Shown here: in pieces, positions 42,475-51,434 of the stretch
Position numbering within the stretch: the first letter of the stretch is position 1
Layout: the number at the start of each line of letters is the position of its first letter
NCBI RefSeq assembly: GCF_002205165.1
Contig: NZ_NIVS01000001.1
Coordinates: 1-64,000, forward strand
DNA from: Stenotrophomonas maltophilia
GTDB taxonomy: Bacteria; Pseudomonadota; Gammaproteobacteria; Xanthomonadales; Xanthomonadaceae
Direction: 5' to 3'
DNA: 64,000 nt
Made by a program: the position numbers and the translations under genes
The notes under the pieces: generated by a model
Database searches by the model: none
What the model saw: only the letters and a program-made list of their open reading frames with translations
Told to the model about the DNA's origin: nothing

Positions 42475-43386
42475 ATGGAAAACAAAGAGCTTCCAAAACT
42501 TGGACGGCTGCGTGTGCAGGCTGTTCTTTACGGAAACGAGCCGGAATCGATTTTACGTACGATCCAGCATTTGGATCGGGCCGCGGAGCTTGCGATTCAG
42601 GTAGGTGCCTTTGGTCGAGTGACACTTGCATACGGTGACTCATCGCCGACCGATTCCCTGCGTTCGGTGATTGAAGATGCAGGGGCAGCCTGTAGCGCCC
42701 TTGCAGATATCGAATACGTCCATTTTGGGAAGAACATGGGTTCTGCTGGCGGCCATAATGCCTTGATGGAACTCGATCAGACGGACTTCACCATTCTGAT
42801 GAACCCGGACATCATGTTTGCGCCAGATGCCCTGATCGAACTCGCACGCCCATTTGCTGACCCCTCTGTAGGCATGAGCGAGCCCAAGCAGCTGCCTTTT
42901 GAACATCCCAAGGAATACAACCCGGCTTCAGGGGAAACGCCATGGGCGTCGGGGGCCTGTACCCTTGTCCGGCGCACGGTGCTGAGCGAGCTTCAGGGTT
43001 ACGATGCGCGCACCTTCTTTCTCTATTGTGACGATGTGGATCTTTCTTGGCGTGCGCGCCTGAAGGGCTACAAGCTTATCTACTGCCCGCAGGCGGCGGT
43101 CTTCCATGACAAGAGAATGCAGTTCGGTGGCGAGCGCCCAGTTGGTTGGGCCGAGAAGTTCTATTCGGCGGAAGCGGGGCTGCTCATGGCGTACAAGTAT
43201 TGCCGGGATGATCGCGTAAAGCAGATCTCCACATTCTTCGCGGAAAGTGGCGATCAGGTGTGGCTTGATGCGCTGGCATCATTCGAGAAGCGCCGGGAAG
43301 ATGGAACGTTGCCTGATCGACTTGATTCCGATCACAAGATCGCGTACTTCCGCGATGGCCTCTACGCTCGTCACAGGTTCGTTTGA
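42475..43386 (+). CDS. Family 2 glycosyltransferase, rhamnosyltransferase-like
   Basis: A 303-residue cytosolic GT-A enzyme. NMGSAGGHN and MNPDIMFAPDAL hold the nucleotide-sugar and DxD-like residues, and LYCDDVDLSWRARLKG is the acceptor-side motif shared with WbbL/RfbF-type rhamnosyltransferases. It starts at ATG 42475 behind GGAGAGG. It probably adds a sugar (perhaps rhamnose, given the rml genes downstream) to the O-unit. The exact donor is not known. Confidence 0.88.
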   Translation: MENKELPKLGRLRVQAVLYGNEPESILRTIQHLDRAAELAIQVGAFGRVTLAYGDSSPTDSLRSVIEDAGAACSALADIEYVHFGKNMGSAGGHNALMELDQTDFTILMNPDIMFAPDALIELARPFADPSVGMSEPKQLPFEHPKEYNPASGETPWASGACTLVRRTVLSELQGYDARTFFLYCDDVDLSWRARLKGYKLIYCPQAAVFHDKRMQFGGERPVGWAEKFYSAEAGLLMAYKYCRDDRVKQISTFFAESGDQVWLDALASFEKRREDGTLPDRLDSDHKIAYFRDGLYARHRFV

Positions 43387-43388
43387 AG

Positions 43389-45263
43389 ATGGATATCTAC
43401 GACAACGCTTTCTCAGAAAGCAATCCGTATGGGCATGTGGTTCAACTGGTGGCGCGTTTTGAGCCCCGCCAGGGTGATTACATTGTTGACATCGGATGCG
43501 GCTACGGACGCATTGCGGAAATACTCCGCGACAGGTTTGGTATTGAGTATCTGGGCCTGGACGCGGACGCCGAATCTCTTGAGTCGCTGCGTTCACGGGG
43601 ATTCAATGCGGTCCAGTTCATAGCAGGGCAGCAGGATCTGGCGGCGCAGATCTCCGCTGCACTACCGGCGGGCGCCCGAGTCGTTGCGATCACCGCGCTC
43701 GACTTCATAGAGCATATCAACCATCCCGGACAGCTGTTGGCCGACTTGGCGTTGATCGCCGCACCGTGGAATGCACCTTTAATCCTGTCGGTCCCAAATG
43801 TCTCTCATCGGGATGTTGGGACGAAACTCGCGCTTGGTCGTTTCGACTGGACCGATGCTGGTCTGTTAGATCGCACGCATATCCGTTTCTTCACCAACGA
43901 TGCACTGGTACGGCTGGCGCGTGATCACGGGTGGCACGAGGTCTATCAGCACGATTTCAGCCTCAGAAAAAGCGATCAACACTTTCCGGGCAATTTGCCG
44001 GGCCTGTCTGGTGACACTCCTTTAGGCCAGTTCCTTGCCCTGTTGAGGGAGGGCGCGGATCAGTACGGCTACGTGAATCAGTTCATTAGGGCATACCTGC
44101 CAGGCCCTATGCCCAAGGTGGGCGCGGACGTCGCTGGTGTGGTTGGGAATGAGGCGAAGCCCTTCCTAAGCGTTGTGATCCGCACGACGGGAATGAGGAT
44201 TGGTACCCTCCGCGAGGGCCTGCTCTGCCTGTCTGCGCAGAGTGATCAGGATTTTGAAGTTCTGATCGTCGGACATAATCTGGAGATACCGGCTCAGATC
44301 GAGGTCGAGCGCCTCATTGAGCATCTACATCCTGCGTTCCGCAATCGGGTCCGTCTTGTACGTGTGGACGGCGGCGGTCGCTCCGTGCCGCTCAATACAG
44401 GCTTTAATGCTGCGAGCGGAGATTACGTGGTCGCATTTGACGACGACGATCTGCTGTTCGGTGGTTGGGTCGAGACCTTCAAAAAGCTGGCGGAAAGAGC
44501 GCCTGGGGCACTGCTACGGCAGTGCACCGTTGCACAGGACTGGGACCGGGTTGCGGTTGCTGGATGCGATGCAGCTTCCAGATCAATCGGTGGCATGAGG
44601 TCCATCTATCCCGCAAATTTCGATCTCTTTGCGCACATCGTGGAGAACCGGACGCCGCTTCACTCCATCGCGTTCCCGAGGGCACTGTTCAGCCATCTCG
44701 GTTTCCAGTTCGATCCAGGTCACAGTACCGCTGAGGACTGGGATCTCATCATCCGAGCTGCCCCATTGTGCGGCGTGAGCAGCTCAACCGATGTGGGCTG
44801 CATCTACCGACACTGGACTACGGGTACGTCCTACACGTCCCATTCGCAGTTCGAGTGGACCAGCAACTATCTGAATACGCTCAAGAAACTGAACGACCGG
44901 CCGTTCCTACTCCCGAAGGGCTCAGCGAACCGACTGCGCAACATGTACGCGGAGTTGCAGCGTCTGAAGGGCGATGTTGACGTCGGTGCCGAAGAGGGTG
45001 TCGAATCCTTGGCAAATGGTGTGCTACTTGACGATGAGCAAAGGCTCGCCGAGCTCAGGGAGCGCTATTACGAACTCACTACCTCCAAATCCTGGCAGAT
45101 CACCGCGCCTTTGCGAGTGTTGCTTAGCGCCTTGAAGGGCAGGCCTTGGGCGCGTCCACCTCGCATCTGGCTGATGAATGAGGCAGATCTTGATTTTCAT
45201 ATCAGGCAGCTTCTGCAGTCGTCCTCTTGGAAGTGGACCCGCATTCTACGGGGTCTGAAATGA
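43389..45263 (+). CDS. Methyltransferase-glycosyltransferase fusion
   Basis: A 624-residue two-domain protein. The N-terminal part (about 1-230) is a class I SAM methyltransferase (YIVDIGCGYGRIAE; AITALDFIEHINHPGQLL). The middle (about 255-500) is a family 2 glycosyltransferase (LSVVIRTTG at the start; VVAFDDDDLLFGGW as DxD site). The C-terminal 100 residues are helical and end in a basic tail. Such fusions can add a methylated sugar that ends the chain, in line with the Wzt C-terminal domain upstream. The start is ATG 43389. The next gene overlaps it by four bases. Confidence 0.88.
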   Translation: MDIYDNAFSESNPYGHVVQLVARFEPRQGDYIVDIGCGYGRIAEILRDRFGIEYLGLDADAESLESLRSRGFNAVQFIAGQQDLAAQISAALPAGARVVAITALDFIEHINHPGQLLADLALIAAPWNAPLILSVPNVSHRDVGTKLALGRFDWTDAGLLDRTHIRFFTNDALVRLARDHGWHEVYQHDFSLRKSDQHFPGNLPGLSGDTPLGQFLALLREGADQYGYVNQFIRAYLPGPMPKVGADVAGVVGNEAKPFLSVVIRTTGMRIGTLREGLLCLSAQSDQDFEVLIVGHNLEIPAQIEVERLIEHLHPAFRNRVRLVRVDGGGRSVPLNTGFNAASGDYVVAFDDDDLLFGGWVETFKKLAERAPGALLRQCTVAQDWDRVAVAGCDAASRSIGGMRSIYPANFDLFAHIVENRTPLHSIAFPRALFSHLGFQFDPGHSTAEDWDLIIRAAPLCGVSSSTDVGCIYRHWTTGTSYTSHSQFEWTSNYLNTLKKLNDRPFLLPKGSANRLRNMYAELQRLKGDVDVGAEEGVESLANGVLLDDEQRLAELRERYYELTTSKSWQITAPLRVLLSALKGRPWARPPRIWLMNEADLDFHIRQLLQSSSWKWTRILRGLK

Positions 45264-45685
45264 CGGAAAGGAATAGTCGCGACGAGCATGACACGTCACG
45301 CGCATTCACTTCGGCGATCCGCCTGATGCTGGGGGTTCTGCTTATCTGGCAGCTTTCGTCGCTGGGAACCTCATCGGGCGCCTCAGTTGAGATTCTGCGC
45401 ACCGCGTTTCAGCCGCTCGCTGGGGAGTCGGAGTCGTTGCCGCCGGCAGTGGGCGAGTTCGCACGCCTTCTGCGTATCCAGCCCAAGGTGCCGGTCTCTT
45501 GCTCGCTTAGCCAAGAAGTGGCGTCGGACAGCCTGCTGATGCAACGGAGTTATGAGGCCATCTACCCCGTGAGAATTGATTCGAGCAGCGATAGCTGCGT
45601 ATTGGCTACGGATGTAGCTACCGCTGTGCCGGCGTGCCGGCTGAAGTCGGAGGGGGCCCATGCGCGTATCTTCGATTGCGGATAA
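45260..45685 (+). CDS. Unknown membrane-anchored protein with four cysteines
   Basis: A 141-residue protein, not recognised. A single hydrophobic helix (about 18-36, AIRLMLGVLLIWQLSSLG) is followed by about 105 extracytoplasmic-type residues with C81, C113, C126 and C140, enough for two disulfides. QRSYEAIYPVRID (about 95-107) looks like a conserved core. It overlaps the upstream fusion gene by four bases and the downstream GT-C gene by 26, so the three are tightly coupled. Partnership with the GT-C enzyme is the best guess. Confidence 0.78.
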   Translation: MTERNSRDEHDTSRAFTSAIRLMLGVLLIWQLSSLGTSSGASVEILRTAFQPLAGESESLPPAVGEFARLLRIQPKVPVSCSLSQEVASDSLLMQRSYEAIYPVRIDSSSDSCVLATDVATAVPACRLKSEGAHARIFDCG

Positions 45686-46850
45686 TGCACGAACCCATCC
45701 TTCGACCTGGCTCAGTGCATCGCTGCTTCTTGTCTATCTGTTTTATGCAGCGGGTGCAGGGGGCGTGCTGCTCACCGCCTTGGTGGTGGCGTGCTTGGGC
45801 ATGTTCCTGGTGGTTGCTTTTACGCACCTGTTCTCTCGACAGAACTCACTGGCGGTCGTTTTCGTTCTAGCTCTATCCCTCATAGCGCTGGCCAGCCCAT
45901 CGCCCGCATGGGACGCGCGTTCAATCTGGTTGTTCCATGGGAAACGGATCTTCTACGACGCCTCGCTCTACGCGCAGTTGGACAATTACGCGATCTGGAG
46001 TCACAACGACTATCCCTCATTCGTCCCAGCGCTTATGGCGTCAGTTGCGCATGTGTTCGGTTATTGGAATGACGTCTTTCCGAAAGTCGTTGTCCCATTG
46101 GCGATGCTGCCGGCACTACTGGTCATCCTTCCGCGGATTCCCCGGCTAGAGTGGCGCATGGTGTTCCTTGTGGTACTGGTCGCCCTCGGTGGGAATCACC
46201 TTGTCGATGGCTACGTTGATGCTCTGCTTGCGTTGTCCTTCGTTGCGACCTTTCTTCTGGTCAATGAGATCATGGCGGCCGATCGGCCTGGTTTTGGGCA
46301 GTACTTGCAGCTGACCCTGACGGCAGCGATCTTGGCACTCGTAAAGAATGAAGGCGCCGCGCTGCTTCTGTGCGCAACGCTGGCGGGACTCGTTGGTACG
46401 CTTGTGCGCAGGCGTGGAGTGAAGCTTGGGATGGTGGTCTGCCTTGCTACGGCATTGTTGCCTTTGCTGGCTTGGAAGCTGAGCGTCTCCCATGCTGGTC
46501 TGTCCAATGATCTCGCCGGCTCCGACTTAATGGGTCAGATATCTGGCAGGCTTCGGAGCGTCCATTCCTATTCGCTGCTGATCGAGTCGTTACTGCTTCG
46601 CCTGCCGAGCATGATTTTGCTGCCGCCCTTACTGGTCATCGCCTTTGCCGCTCGGAGAAACAGCATTTCGCTCTATGTGCTGCCTGCATGCGGCACATAT
46701 GTCGCAGTTCTTTTTGCGGTCTACATGAGCACTCCGAATGACTTTGCCTGGCATCTTTCCACCAGCGCGGACCGCACTCTGCTCCCCGTGTGGCTTCTCG
46801 CGACCTGCGCTCTGCTCGTTGACCTAACTCCCAAGCATGAGCGGGAGTAG
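45660..46850 (+). CDS. Polytopic membrane protein, GT-C-like glycosyltransferase
   Basis: A 396-residue protein with about ten hydrophobic helices. The loop after the first helices has SPAWDARSIWLFHGKRIFYD (D85 a candidate catalytic Asp) and SHNDYPSFVPALM, a layout seen in GT-C enzymes that take sugars from polyprenyl phosphate on the outer face of the membrane. Downstream GtrB- and GtrA-like genes would make and flip such a donor. Family placement is from layout and motif shape, not a firm match. Confidence 0.72.
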   Translation: MRVSSIADNARTHPSTWLSASLLLVYLFYAAGAGGVLLTALVVACLGMFLVVAFTHLFSRQNSLAVVFVLALSLIALASPSPAWDARSIWLFHGKRIFYDASLYAQLDNYAIWSHNDYPSFVPALMASVAHVFGYWNDVFPKVVVPLAMLPALLVILPRIPRLEWRMVFLVVLVALGGNHLVDGYVDALLALSFVATFLLVNEIMAADRPGFGQYLQLTLTAAILALVKNEGAALLLCATLAGLVGTLVRRRGVKLGMVVCLATALLPLLAWKLSVSHAGLSNDLAGSDLMGQISGRLRSVHSYSLLIESLLLRLPSMILLPPLLVIAFAARRNSISLYVLPACGTYVAVLFAVYMSTPNDFAWHLSTSADRTLLPVWLLATCALLVDLTPKHERE

Positions 46851-46891
46851 GGGGCGTGCCAATTTCTTCTCTTGGATATCCGAGGTCATAT

Positions 46892-47851
46892 ATGCAACCC
46901 GAGGTCGAGTTCGTAGTCGTTACTCCGGTCTACGAGGATCGCACTGCGTCGAGCCGACTGTTCAGCGAGCTTGCATCCTGCTACGGCAACCGCGTCTACG
47001 TAGTTGCGGTTGATGATGGCTCATTGCGCGAGCCAGTACTTGCTGAGCATCTGGAGGTGGCGGGCGTTAACGGCGTGGTGCTTACGTTGCGCCGCAATGT
47101 GGGTCACCAGAAGGCCATTGCCATTGGGCTCAGTTATGTGGAAAGCACGTTGCCCGATGCGCAACGTGTCGTGGTAATGGACTCGGACGGTGAGGATCTG
47201 CCGGCTACTATTGCCGAATTGCTCTGCGCACTGGAAGCCGAAAATGTGGATGTCGCGGTGGCGCAGCGGAAAAGTCGGGTGGAGACACTCCGATTTAAGG
47301 CCTTCTATATCGTCTACAAGTTCATTTTCCAGTTGCTGACCGGCCGATCGATCAGTTTCGGAAATTTCATGGCGCTGAAGCGTCCAGCCGTTTGTCGGGC
47401 CAATGCGATGCACGAGGTATGGACACACGTCGCTGGCGGGATCATTGCTAGCAAGCTGCGCCTAGCCGTGTGCCCCATAGACCGGGGACCTCGCTACGCG
47501 GGTCACAGCAAAATGAACTTTGTCGGACTGACGCTGCATGGTTTCCGCGCCCTCATGGTATTTGCAGAGGATGTGCTGGTCAGGGTCGGTCTGATGTGTG
47601 TCGTGGTTTCCTCCGTTTCCATCATGTTTGCAGTTGTGGCAACTCTCTTGAAACTGGCGGGCTACGCTACTCCCGGCTGGTTCTCGATGGCACTAGGCGT
47701 CCTGTTCCTTGTGTTCCTGCAGACGGGCACACTTACACTCATGACACTCATGCTTAGTGGCATTGTTCGCGGTGGAATCCAGAAGAGGGGAGCATTCATG
47801 GATTACATCACGTGCGCGAGTGAGGTGCGTGGCAGTGCTGCGCAGCGTTGA
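46892..47851 (+). CDS. GtrB-like polyprenyl-phosphate glycosyltransferase
   Basis: A 319-residue family 2 glycosyltransferase with C-terminal membrane helices. The catalytic domain begins VEFVVVTPVYEDRT; DSDGED is the DxD site, and GHQKAIAIGL and ISFGNFMALKR are family pieces. Two hydrophobic helices (about 215-250, 265-300) follow as in GtrB. It probably links a sugar to undecaprenyl phosphate on the inner face. The start is ATG 46892 behind GAGG; a GTG at 46856 is an alternative. It overlaps the GtrA-like gene. Confidence 0.85.
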   Translation: MQPEVEFVVVTPVYEDRTASSRLFSELASCYGNRVYVVAVDDGSLREPVLAEHLEVAGVNGVVLTLRRNVGHQKAIAIGLSYVESTLPDAQRVVVMDSDGEDLPATIAELLCALEAENVDVAVAQRKSRVETLRFKAFYIVYKFIFQLLTGRSISFGNFMALKRPAVCRANAMHEVWTHVAGGIIASKLRLAVCPIDRGPRYAGHSKMNFVGLTLHGFRALMVFAEDVLVRVGLMCVVVSSVSIMFAVVATLLKLAGYATPGWFSMALGVLFLVFLQTGTLTLMTLMLSGIVRGGIQKRGAFMDYITCASEVRGSAAQR

Positions 47852-48227
47852 TCTCCGCCAGTTTGCCCGATTCGTAGCGAATGGATTGGCTGCGACCGCG
47901 GTTCATTTTGGGGTGCTGACCTTTTTGGTTGAGGTCATGCACGTGGAATCCAAGGGTGTGGCTAATTCCATTGCAGCGGTATTTGGGATTTTTGCATCAT
48001 TTATGGGCAATCGTTTTTTCGTATTCGCGTCGAAGACAGGCAGCATTCGCAAGGAACTTCTCAGGTTCTCCGCGTTGTATGCGGCATTGGCGTTTCTGAG
48101 CGGGGCGCTAATGGCGCTATGGGCTGACGTGCTTGCTTTCGATTATCGGATCGGCTTCGTTGCAATCAGCGGTGTTCAACTTGTTCTTTCTTTCCTAGGC
48201 AATCGTATGTTGGTATTCAAGGTATGA
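47835..48227 (+). CDS. GtrA-like flippase
   Basis: A 130-residue protein with four hydrophobic helices (about 12-30, 38-55, 72-90, 100-125) and the signatures FARFVANGLAATAVHFG and FMGNRFFVF typical of GtrA. In serotype-conversion systems GtrA flips the undecaprenyl-phosphate sugar made by GtrB. The start is one of two GTGs (47829, 47835). It overlaps the GtrB-like gene by 17 bases and the next gene by four. Confidence 0.85.
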   Translation: MLRSVDLRQFARFVANGLAATAVHFGVLTFLVEVMHVESKGVANSIAAVFGIFASFMGNRFFVFASKTGSIRKELLRFSALYAALAFLSGALMALWADVLAFDYRIGFVAISGVQLVLSFLGNRMLVFKV

Positions 48228-48820
48228 ATAAGTTCCTAAAGGCGGCCGGTTTGACCGGTGTCTATATCGTCGTGCTGCTTGCCGTGTATGTGACCCACAT
48301 GCGCTACTTCGCTGTCGATGTCGTGTTCTACGCGGCGATCGGGGACGCGTTCATTGCCCTTGCCATCACCGGCCTGTTGCTGCTGCTGCCTTGGTTCGGG
48401 TCCCTGTCCGGCCTGGAAAGATTTCTTCTCTGCGTCATCTGGCTGCTGGGAGGGTATTCTTTTGCGATCTCCGTTCCTACGGTGGTCGACCGGTCGCTTT
48501 CGTTCTACATTTTGGAAAAGCTGGAACAGCGCGGAGGCGGGATCCGCCAGGATGCCTTCCAAGATGTGTTCACCAAGGAGTACATGGTCGAACATCGCTT
48601 GGTCGATGTGCGCTTGACTGAGCAGGAGAGCTCCGGAACCGTACAGATCGTCAATGGGTGCGTCCGCTTGACGGAAAAGGGTGAACGCATTGCTACGCTG
48701 AGCAGGTTCTATCGCAAAAATCTGCTGCCTAAACGTAGACTCCTGCTTGGTGTCTATTCCGATGACCTTACGGACCCGTTCCGGCATAGCCTTGAGAACG
48801 TGGACTATCGCTGTAGGTGA
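48224..48820 (+). CDS. Unknown membrane protein with possible winged-helix-like tail
   Basis: A 198-residue protein, not recognised as a named family. Three hydrophobic helices (about 8-24, 35-57, 63-85) are followed by a soluble part of about 110 residues. There, QIVNGCVRLTEKGERIATL has the look of the wing strand of MarR/PadR-like folds (hxLTxkGxxh), but no clear recognition helix is visible. It starts inside the GtrA-like stop (ATGA) and ends the plus-strand cluster. It may regulate or assist the decoration enzymes. Confidence 0.75.
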   Translation: MNKFLKAAGLTGVYIVVLLAVYVTHMRYFAVDVVFYAAIGDAFIALAITGLLLLLPWFGSLSGLERFLLCVIWLLGGYSFAISVPTVVDRSLSFYILEKLEQRGGGIRQDAFQDVFTKEYMVEHRLVDVRLTEQESSGTVQIVNGCVRLTEKGERIATLSRFYRKNLLPKRRLLLGVYSDDLTDPFRHSLENVDYRCR

Positions 48821-49000
48821 AATAAAGGGCGCTGCATTGCTGTTGTAATCCTGATGCGCTTTTCAAGCACAGTCGGTTTGTCCGAAGAGGGGGTGCAAGA
48901 GACCGGCCCTGCGGATTTGTCTGCCGCTTCTTGATTTCAGTGAATGATGTGGGGAATCCGTTGCAACGGATCCAATGACTTTGAATCTTGCTGCAAAGAG

Positions 49001-49025
49001 AAGGGGCGCCTTAAAGGCGCCCCTT
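49001..49025. terminator. Hairpin between convergent polysaccharide genes
   Basis: AAGGGGCGCCTT (49001-49012) and AAGGCGCCCCTT (49014-49025) form a long stem. It lies just past the end of the minus-strand uxs gene, so it probably ends that transcript. The U-run is weak. Confidence 0.6.
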
Positions 49026-49045
49026 GTCATTTCAGCCCGCTCGAT

Positions 49046-50011
49046 TCAGTTGTTCTCGCTGAGCAGGTTGTCGAAGTATGCGATCGTCCGGCGCAGGCCC
49101 TCTTCCAGCTGGATCTGTGGTTCCCAGTTGTCAAGCTTCTTCTTGGCAAGCGTGATGTCAGGTTGACGCTGCATCGGGTCGTCAACCGGCAACGGTTTGA
49201 ATACGAGCTTTGATCCGGAGTTGGTCAGTGCGATGACCTTCTCGGCGAGTTCGCGAATGGTGAACTCGCCGGGATTTCCAAGGTTGCATGGCCCGGTGAA
49301 GCCAGGCTCACTGTCCATCAGTCGCAGGAAGCCTTCGATCAGATCATCCACGTAGCAGAACGAACGCGTCTGCTTACCCTCACCATAGATAGTTATGTCT
49401 TCGCCGCGAAGGGCCTGCACGATGAAGTTCGAGACAACCCGCCCGTCATTGGGGTGCATGCGGGGGCCGTAAGTGTTGAAAATTCGTGCGACCTTGATGT
49501 CTAGACCGTGCTGCCGGTGGTAATCGAAGAACAGGGTTTCCGCGCAGCGCTTACCCTCGTCATAGCACGAGCGAGGGCCGATCGGATTGACGTTGCCCCA
49601 GTATTCCTCGCGTTGCGGATGGATATTGGGGTCGCCATACACTTCACTGGTCGAGGCCTGGAAGATGCGGCAGTCGAGCCGCTTGGCAAGGCCAAGCAAG
49701 TTGATTGCTCCGTGAACCGACGTCTTCGTGGTCTGTACCGGATCGTGGCTGTAGTGGATCGGCGACGCGGGGCAGGCCAGGTTCCAGATCTCGTCGACTT
49801 CAACGTAGATGGGGAACGTCACATCGTGCCGCAGGAACTCAAAATGAGGATTCGGCAGCAGGTGCTCGATGTTGCGCTTGCTGCCGGTGAACAAGTTGTC
49901 GGCACAGATGACTTCATTACCGCGATCCAGCAGACGCTCGATCAGGTGGGAGCCAAGAAAGCCGGCTCCACCCGTTACCAGCACACGCTTTCGACTGTTG
50001 TAGTTTTTCAT
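49046..50011 (-). CDS. uxs: UDP-glucuronate decarboxylase (UDP-xylose synthase)
   Basis: A 321-residue extended SDR enzyme that turns UDP-glucuronate into UDP-xylose with bound NAD. The NAD loop is [11 protein letters not shown] (residues about 13-23). The active site holds Tyr and Lys in [12 protein letters not shown], the UXS-type variant, and [20 protein letters not shown] and [10 protein letters not shown] are family motifs. Its ATG overlaps the stop of ugd (ATGA), giving a two-gene route from UDP-glucose to UDP-xylose. This suggests xylose, or a sugar derived from it, in the O-antigen. Confidence 0.93.
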   Translation of the reverse strand: MKNYNSRKRVLVTGGAGFLGSHLIERLLDRGNEVICADNLFTGSKRNIEHLLPNPHFEFLRHDVTFPIYVEVDEIWNLACPASPIHYSHDPVQTTKTSVHGAINLLGLAKRLDCRIFQASTSEVYGDPNIHPQREEYWGNVNPIGPRSCYDEGKRCAETLFFDYHRQHGLDIKVARIFNTYGPRMHPNDGRVVSNFIVQALRGEDITIYGEGKQTRSFCYVDDLIEGFLRLMDSEPGFTGPCNLGNPGEFTIRELAEKVIALTNSGSKLVFKPLPVDDPMQRQPDITLAKKKLDNWEPQIQLEEGLRRTIAYFDNLLSENN

Positions 50012-51366
50012 TTCACATTCCCGGTTCTGTCGCAGGTCACGGAGCGGCCCCGGCCAATGCCGTAATACGCAATTCCAATGGATTCCACCTTGGCAGGGTC
50101 ATACATGTTGCGGCCGTCGAAGATGACACGGTCATGCAGCTGCAGTAGCGGCTCGAAGCTGGAAAGTAGGAACTGTTTCCACTCGGTGACTATGACCAGT
50201 GCATCTGCAGCGATCAGTGCCTGATCCGCAGAACTGGCGAACGAAACCGCATCGCCACAGGAGGAAAGCAGGTGGCGTGCCTCTGTCATGGCTTGGGGGT
50301 CGTAGCAACGCACCTTAGCGCCGCGAGCGATCAGGTCTGCAATGAGGACGAGTGCTGGTGCCTCGCGCATATCGTCTGTGTTTGGTTTGAAGGACAACCC
50401 CCAGACTGCAAATGTCTTACCACTGACATCGTCGGCGTAGTGGCGAGCGATCAGTTGCGACAGTTTCTGCTTCTGGCGGTAGTTGACCGCTTCGACTGCG
50501 TTGAGCAGCTCGGCCTGATAGCCGACCGAATCCGATGTCCTTCCCAGCGCCTGTACGTCCTTGGGGAAGCACGATCCGCCATAGCCGGCGCCTGGATATA
50601 TGAAGGAATATCCGATTCGGCTGTCGGAGCCGATACCTTTACGAACCTGTTCGATGTCCGCGCCAACGCGTTCGGCGATGTTGGCGATCTCGTTCATGAA
50701 GCTGATCTTGGTGGCAAGCATGGCATTTGCCGCATACTTGGTGAGCTCCGCAGACGGCACGTCCATCACGATCAGGCGGTCGTGATTGCGATTGAACGGG
50801 AGATAGAGCTCCCGCATCTGATCAGCAGCAGATGGCACCGCAGTACCTATGATGATCCGGTCCGGACGCATGAAGTCGCGGATCGCATCGCCTTCTTTGA
50901 GAAACTCGGGGTTGGAAACCACGTGGAATGCGACTTTCCGTCCGGTCCCGGAAAGTGCCTGTGCGATCTGCTGCTCGACTCTTCCAGCGGTGCCTACGGG
51001 TACGGTTGATTTGTCCACAATCACCGCATCGTGGTCCAGGTGTCGGCCAATAGTCTCAGCCACAGCCAAGACATGGGTGAGATCGGCGCTTCCGTCTTCA
51101 CCTGGAGGGGTTCCCACAGCGATGAAGATGATATTGCCATGTCGCACTGCGGCTTCTGCGCTCGTCGTGAACAACAGACGATTTGCAGCGACATTGGCAG
51201 TGATCATCGACTCGAGTCCCGGCTCGTAAATCGGAATGATTCCCTGCTCAAGTCGCTTGACCTTGCCGGCGTCGGTATCAACACAGATCACGTCATGGCC
51301 AACCTCTGCCAAACATGCGGCTGTGACCAATCCAACATAGCCCGCACCAAAAATTGCTACTTTCAT
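50008..51366 (-). CDS. ugd: UDP-glucose 6-dehydrogenase
   Basis: A 452-residue NAD enzyme that oxidises UDP-glucose to UDP-glucuronate. The NAD loop is [19 protein letters not shown] (residues 6-24), the catalytic Cys is C266 in [10 protein letters not shown], and the substrate region is [15 protein letters not shown]. The start is ATG 51366; a TTG one codon earlier is less likely. It is followed by uxs in the same operon and supplies its substrate. Confidence 0.95.
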   Translation of the reverse strand: MKVAIFGAGYVGLVTAACLAEVGHDVICVDTDAGKVKRLEQGIIPIYEPGLESMITANVAANRLLFTTSAEAAVRHGNIIFIAVGTPPGEDGSADLTHVLAVAETIGRHLDHDAVIVDKSTVPVGTAGRVEQQIAQALSGTGRKVAFHVVSNPEFLKEGDAIRDFMRPDRIIIGTAVPSAADQMRELYLPFNRNHDRLIVMDVPSAELTKYAANAMLATKISFMNEIANIAERVGADIEQVRKGIGSDSRIGYSFIYPGAGYGGSCFPKDVQALGRTSDSVGYQAELLNAVEAVNYRQKQKLSQLIARHYADDVSGKTFAVWGLSFKPNTDDMREAPALVLIADLIARGAKVRCYDPQAMTEARHLLSSCGDAVSFASSADQALIAADALVIVTEWKQFLLSSFEPLLQLHDRVIFDGRNMYDPAKVESIGIAYYGIGRGRSVTCDRTGNVK

Positions 51367-51389
51367 CAATGACCTCTTCTAGAACGGAC

Positions 51390-51415
51390 GACGCCCCGTC
51401 GATAGACGGGGCGTC
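51390..51415. terminator. Hairpin between etfA and ugd
   Basis: GACGCCCCGTC (51390-51400) and GACGGGGCGTC (51405-51415) form an 11-base stem with a GATA loop. It follows etfA on the minus strand and precedes ugd. There is no clear U-run, so its strength as a terminator is uncertain. Confidence 0.55.
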
Positions 51416-51434
51416 ATGGCGGCAGCTCAAGAGT

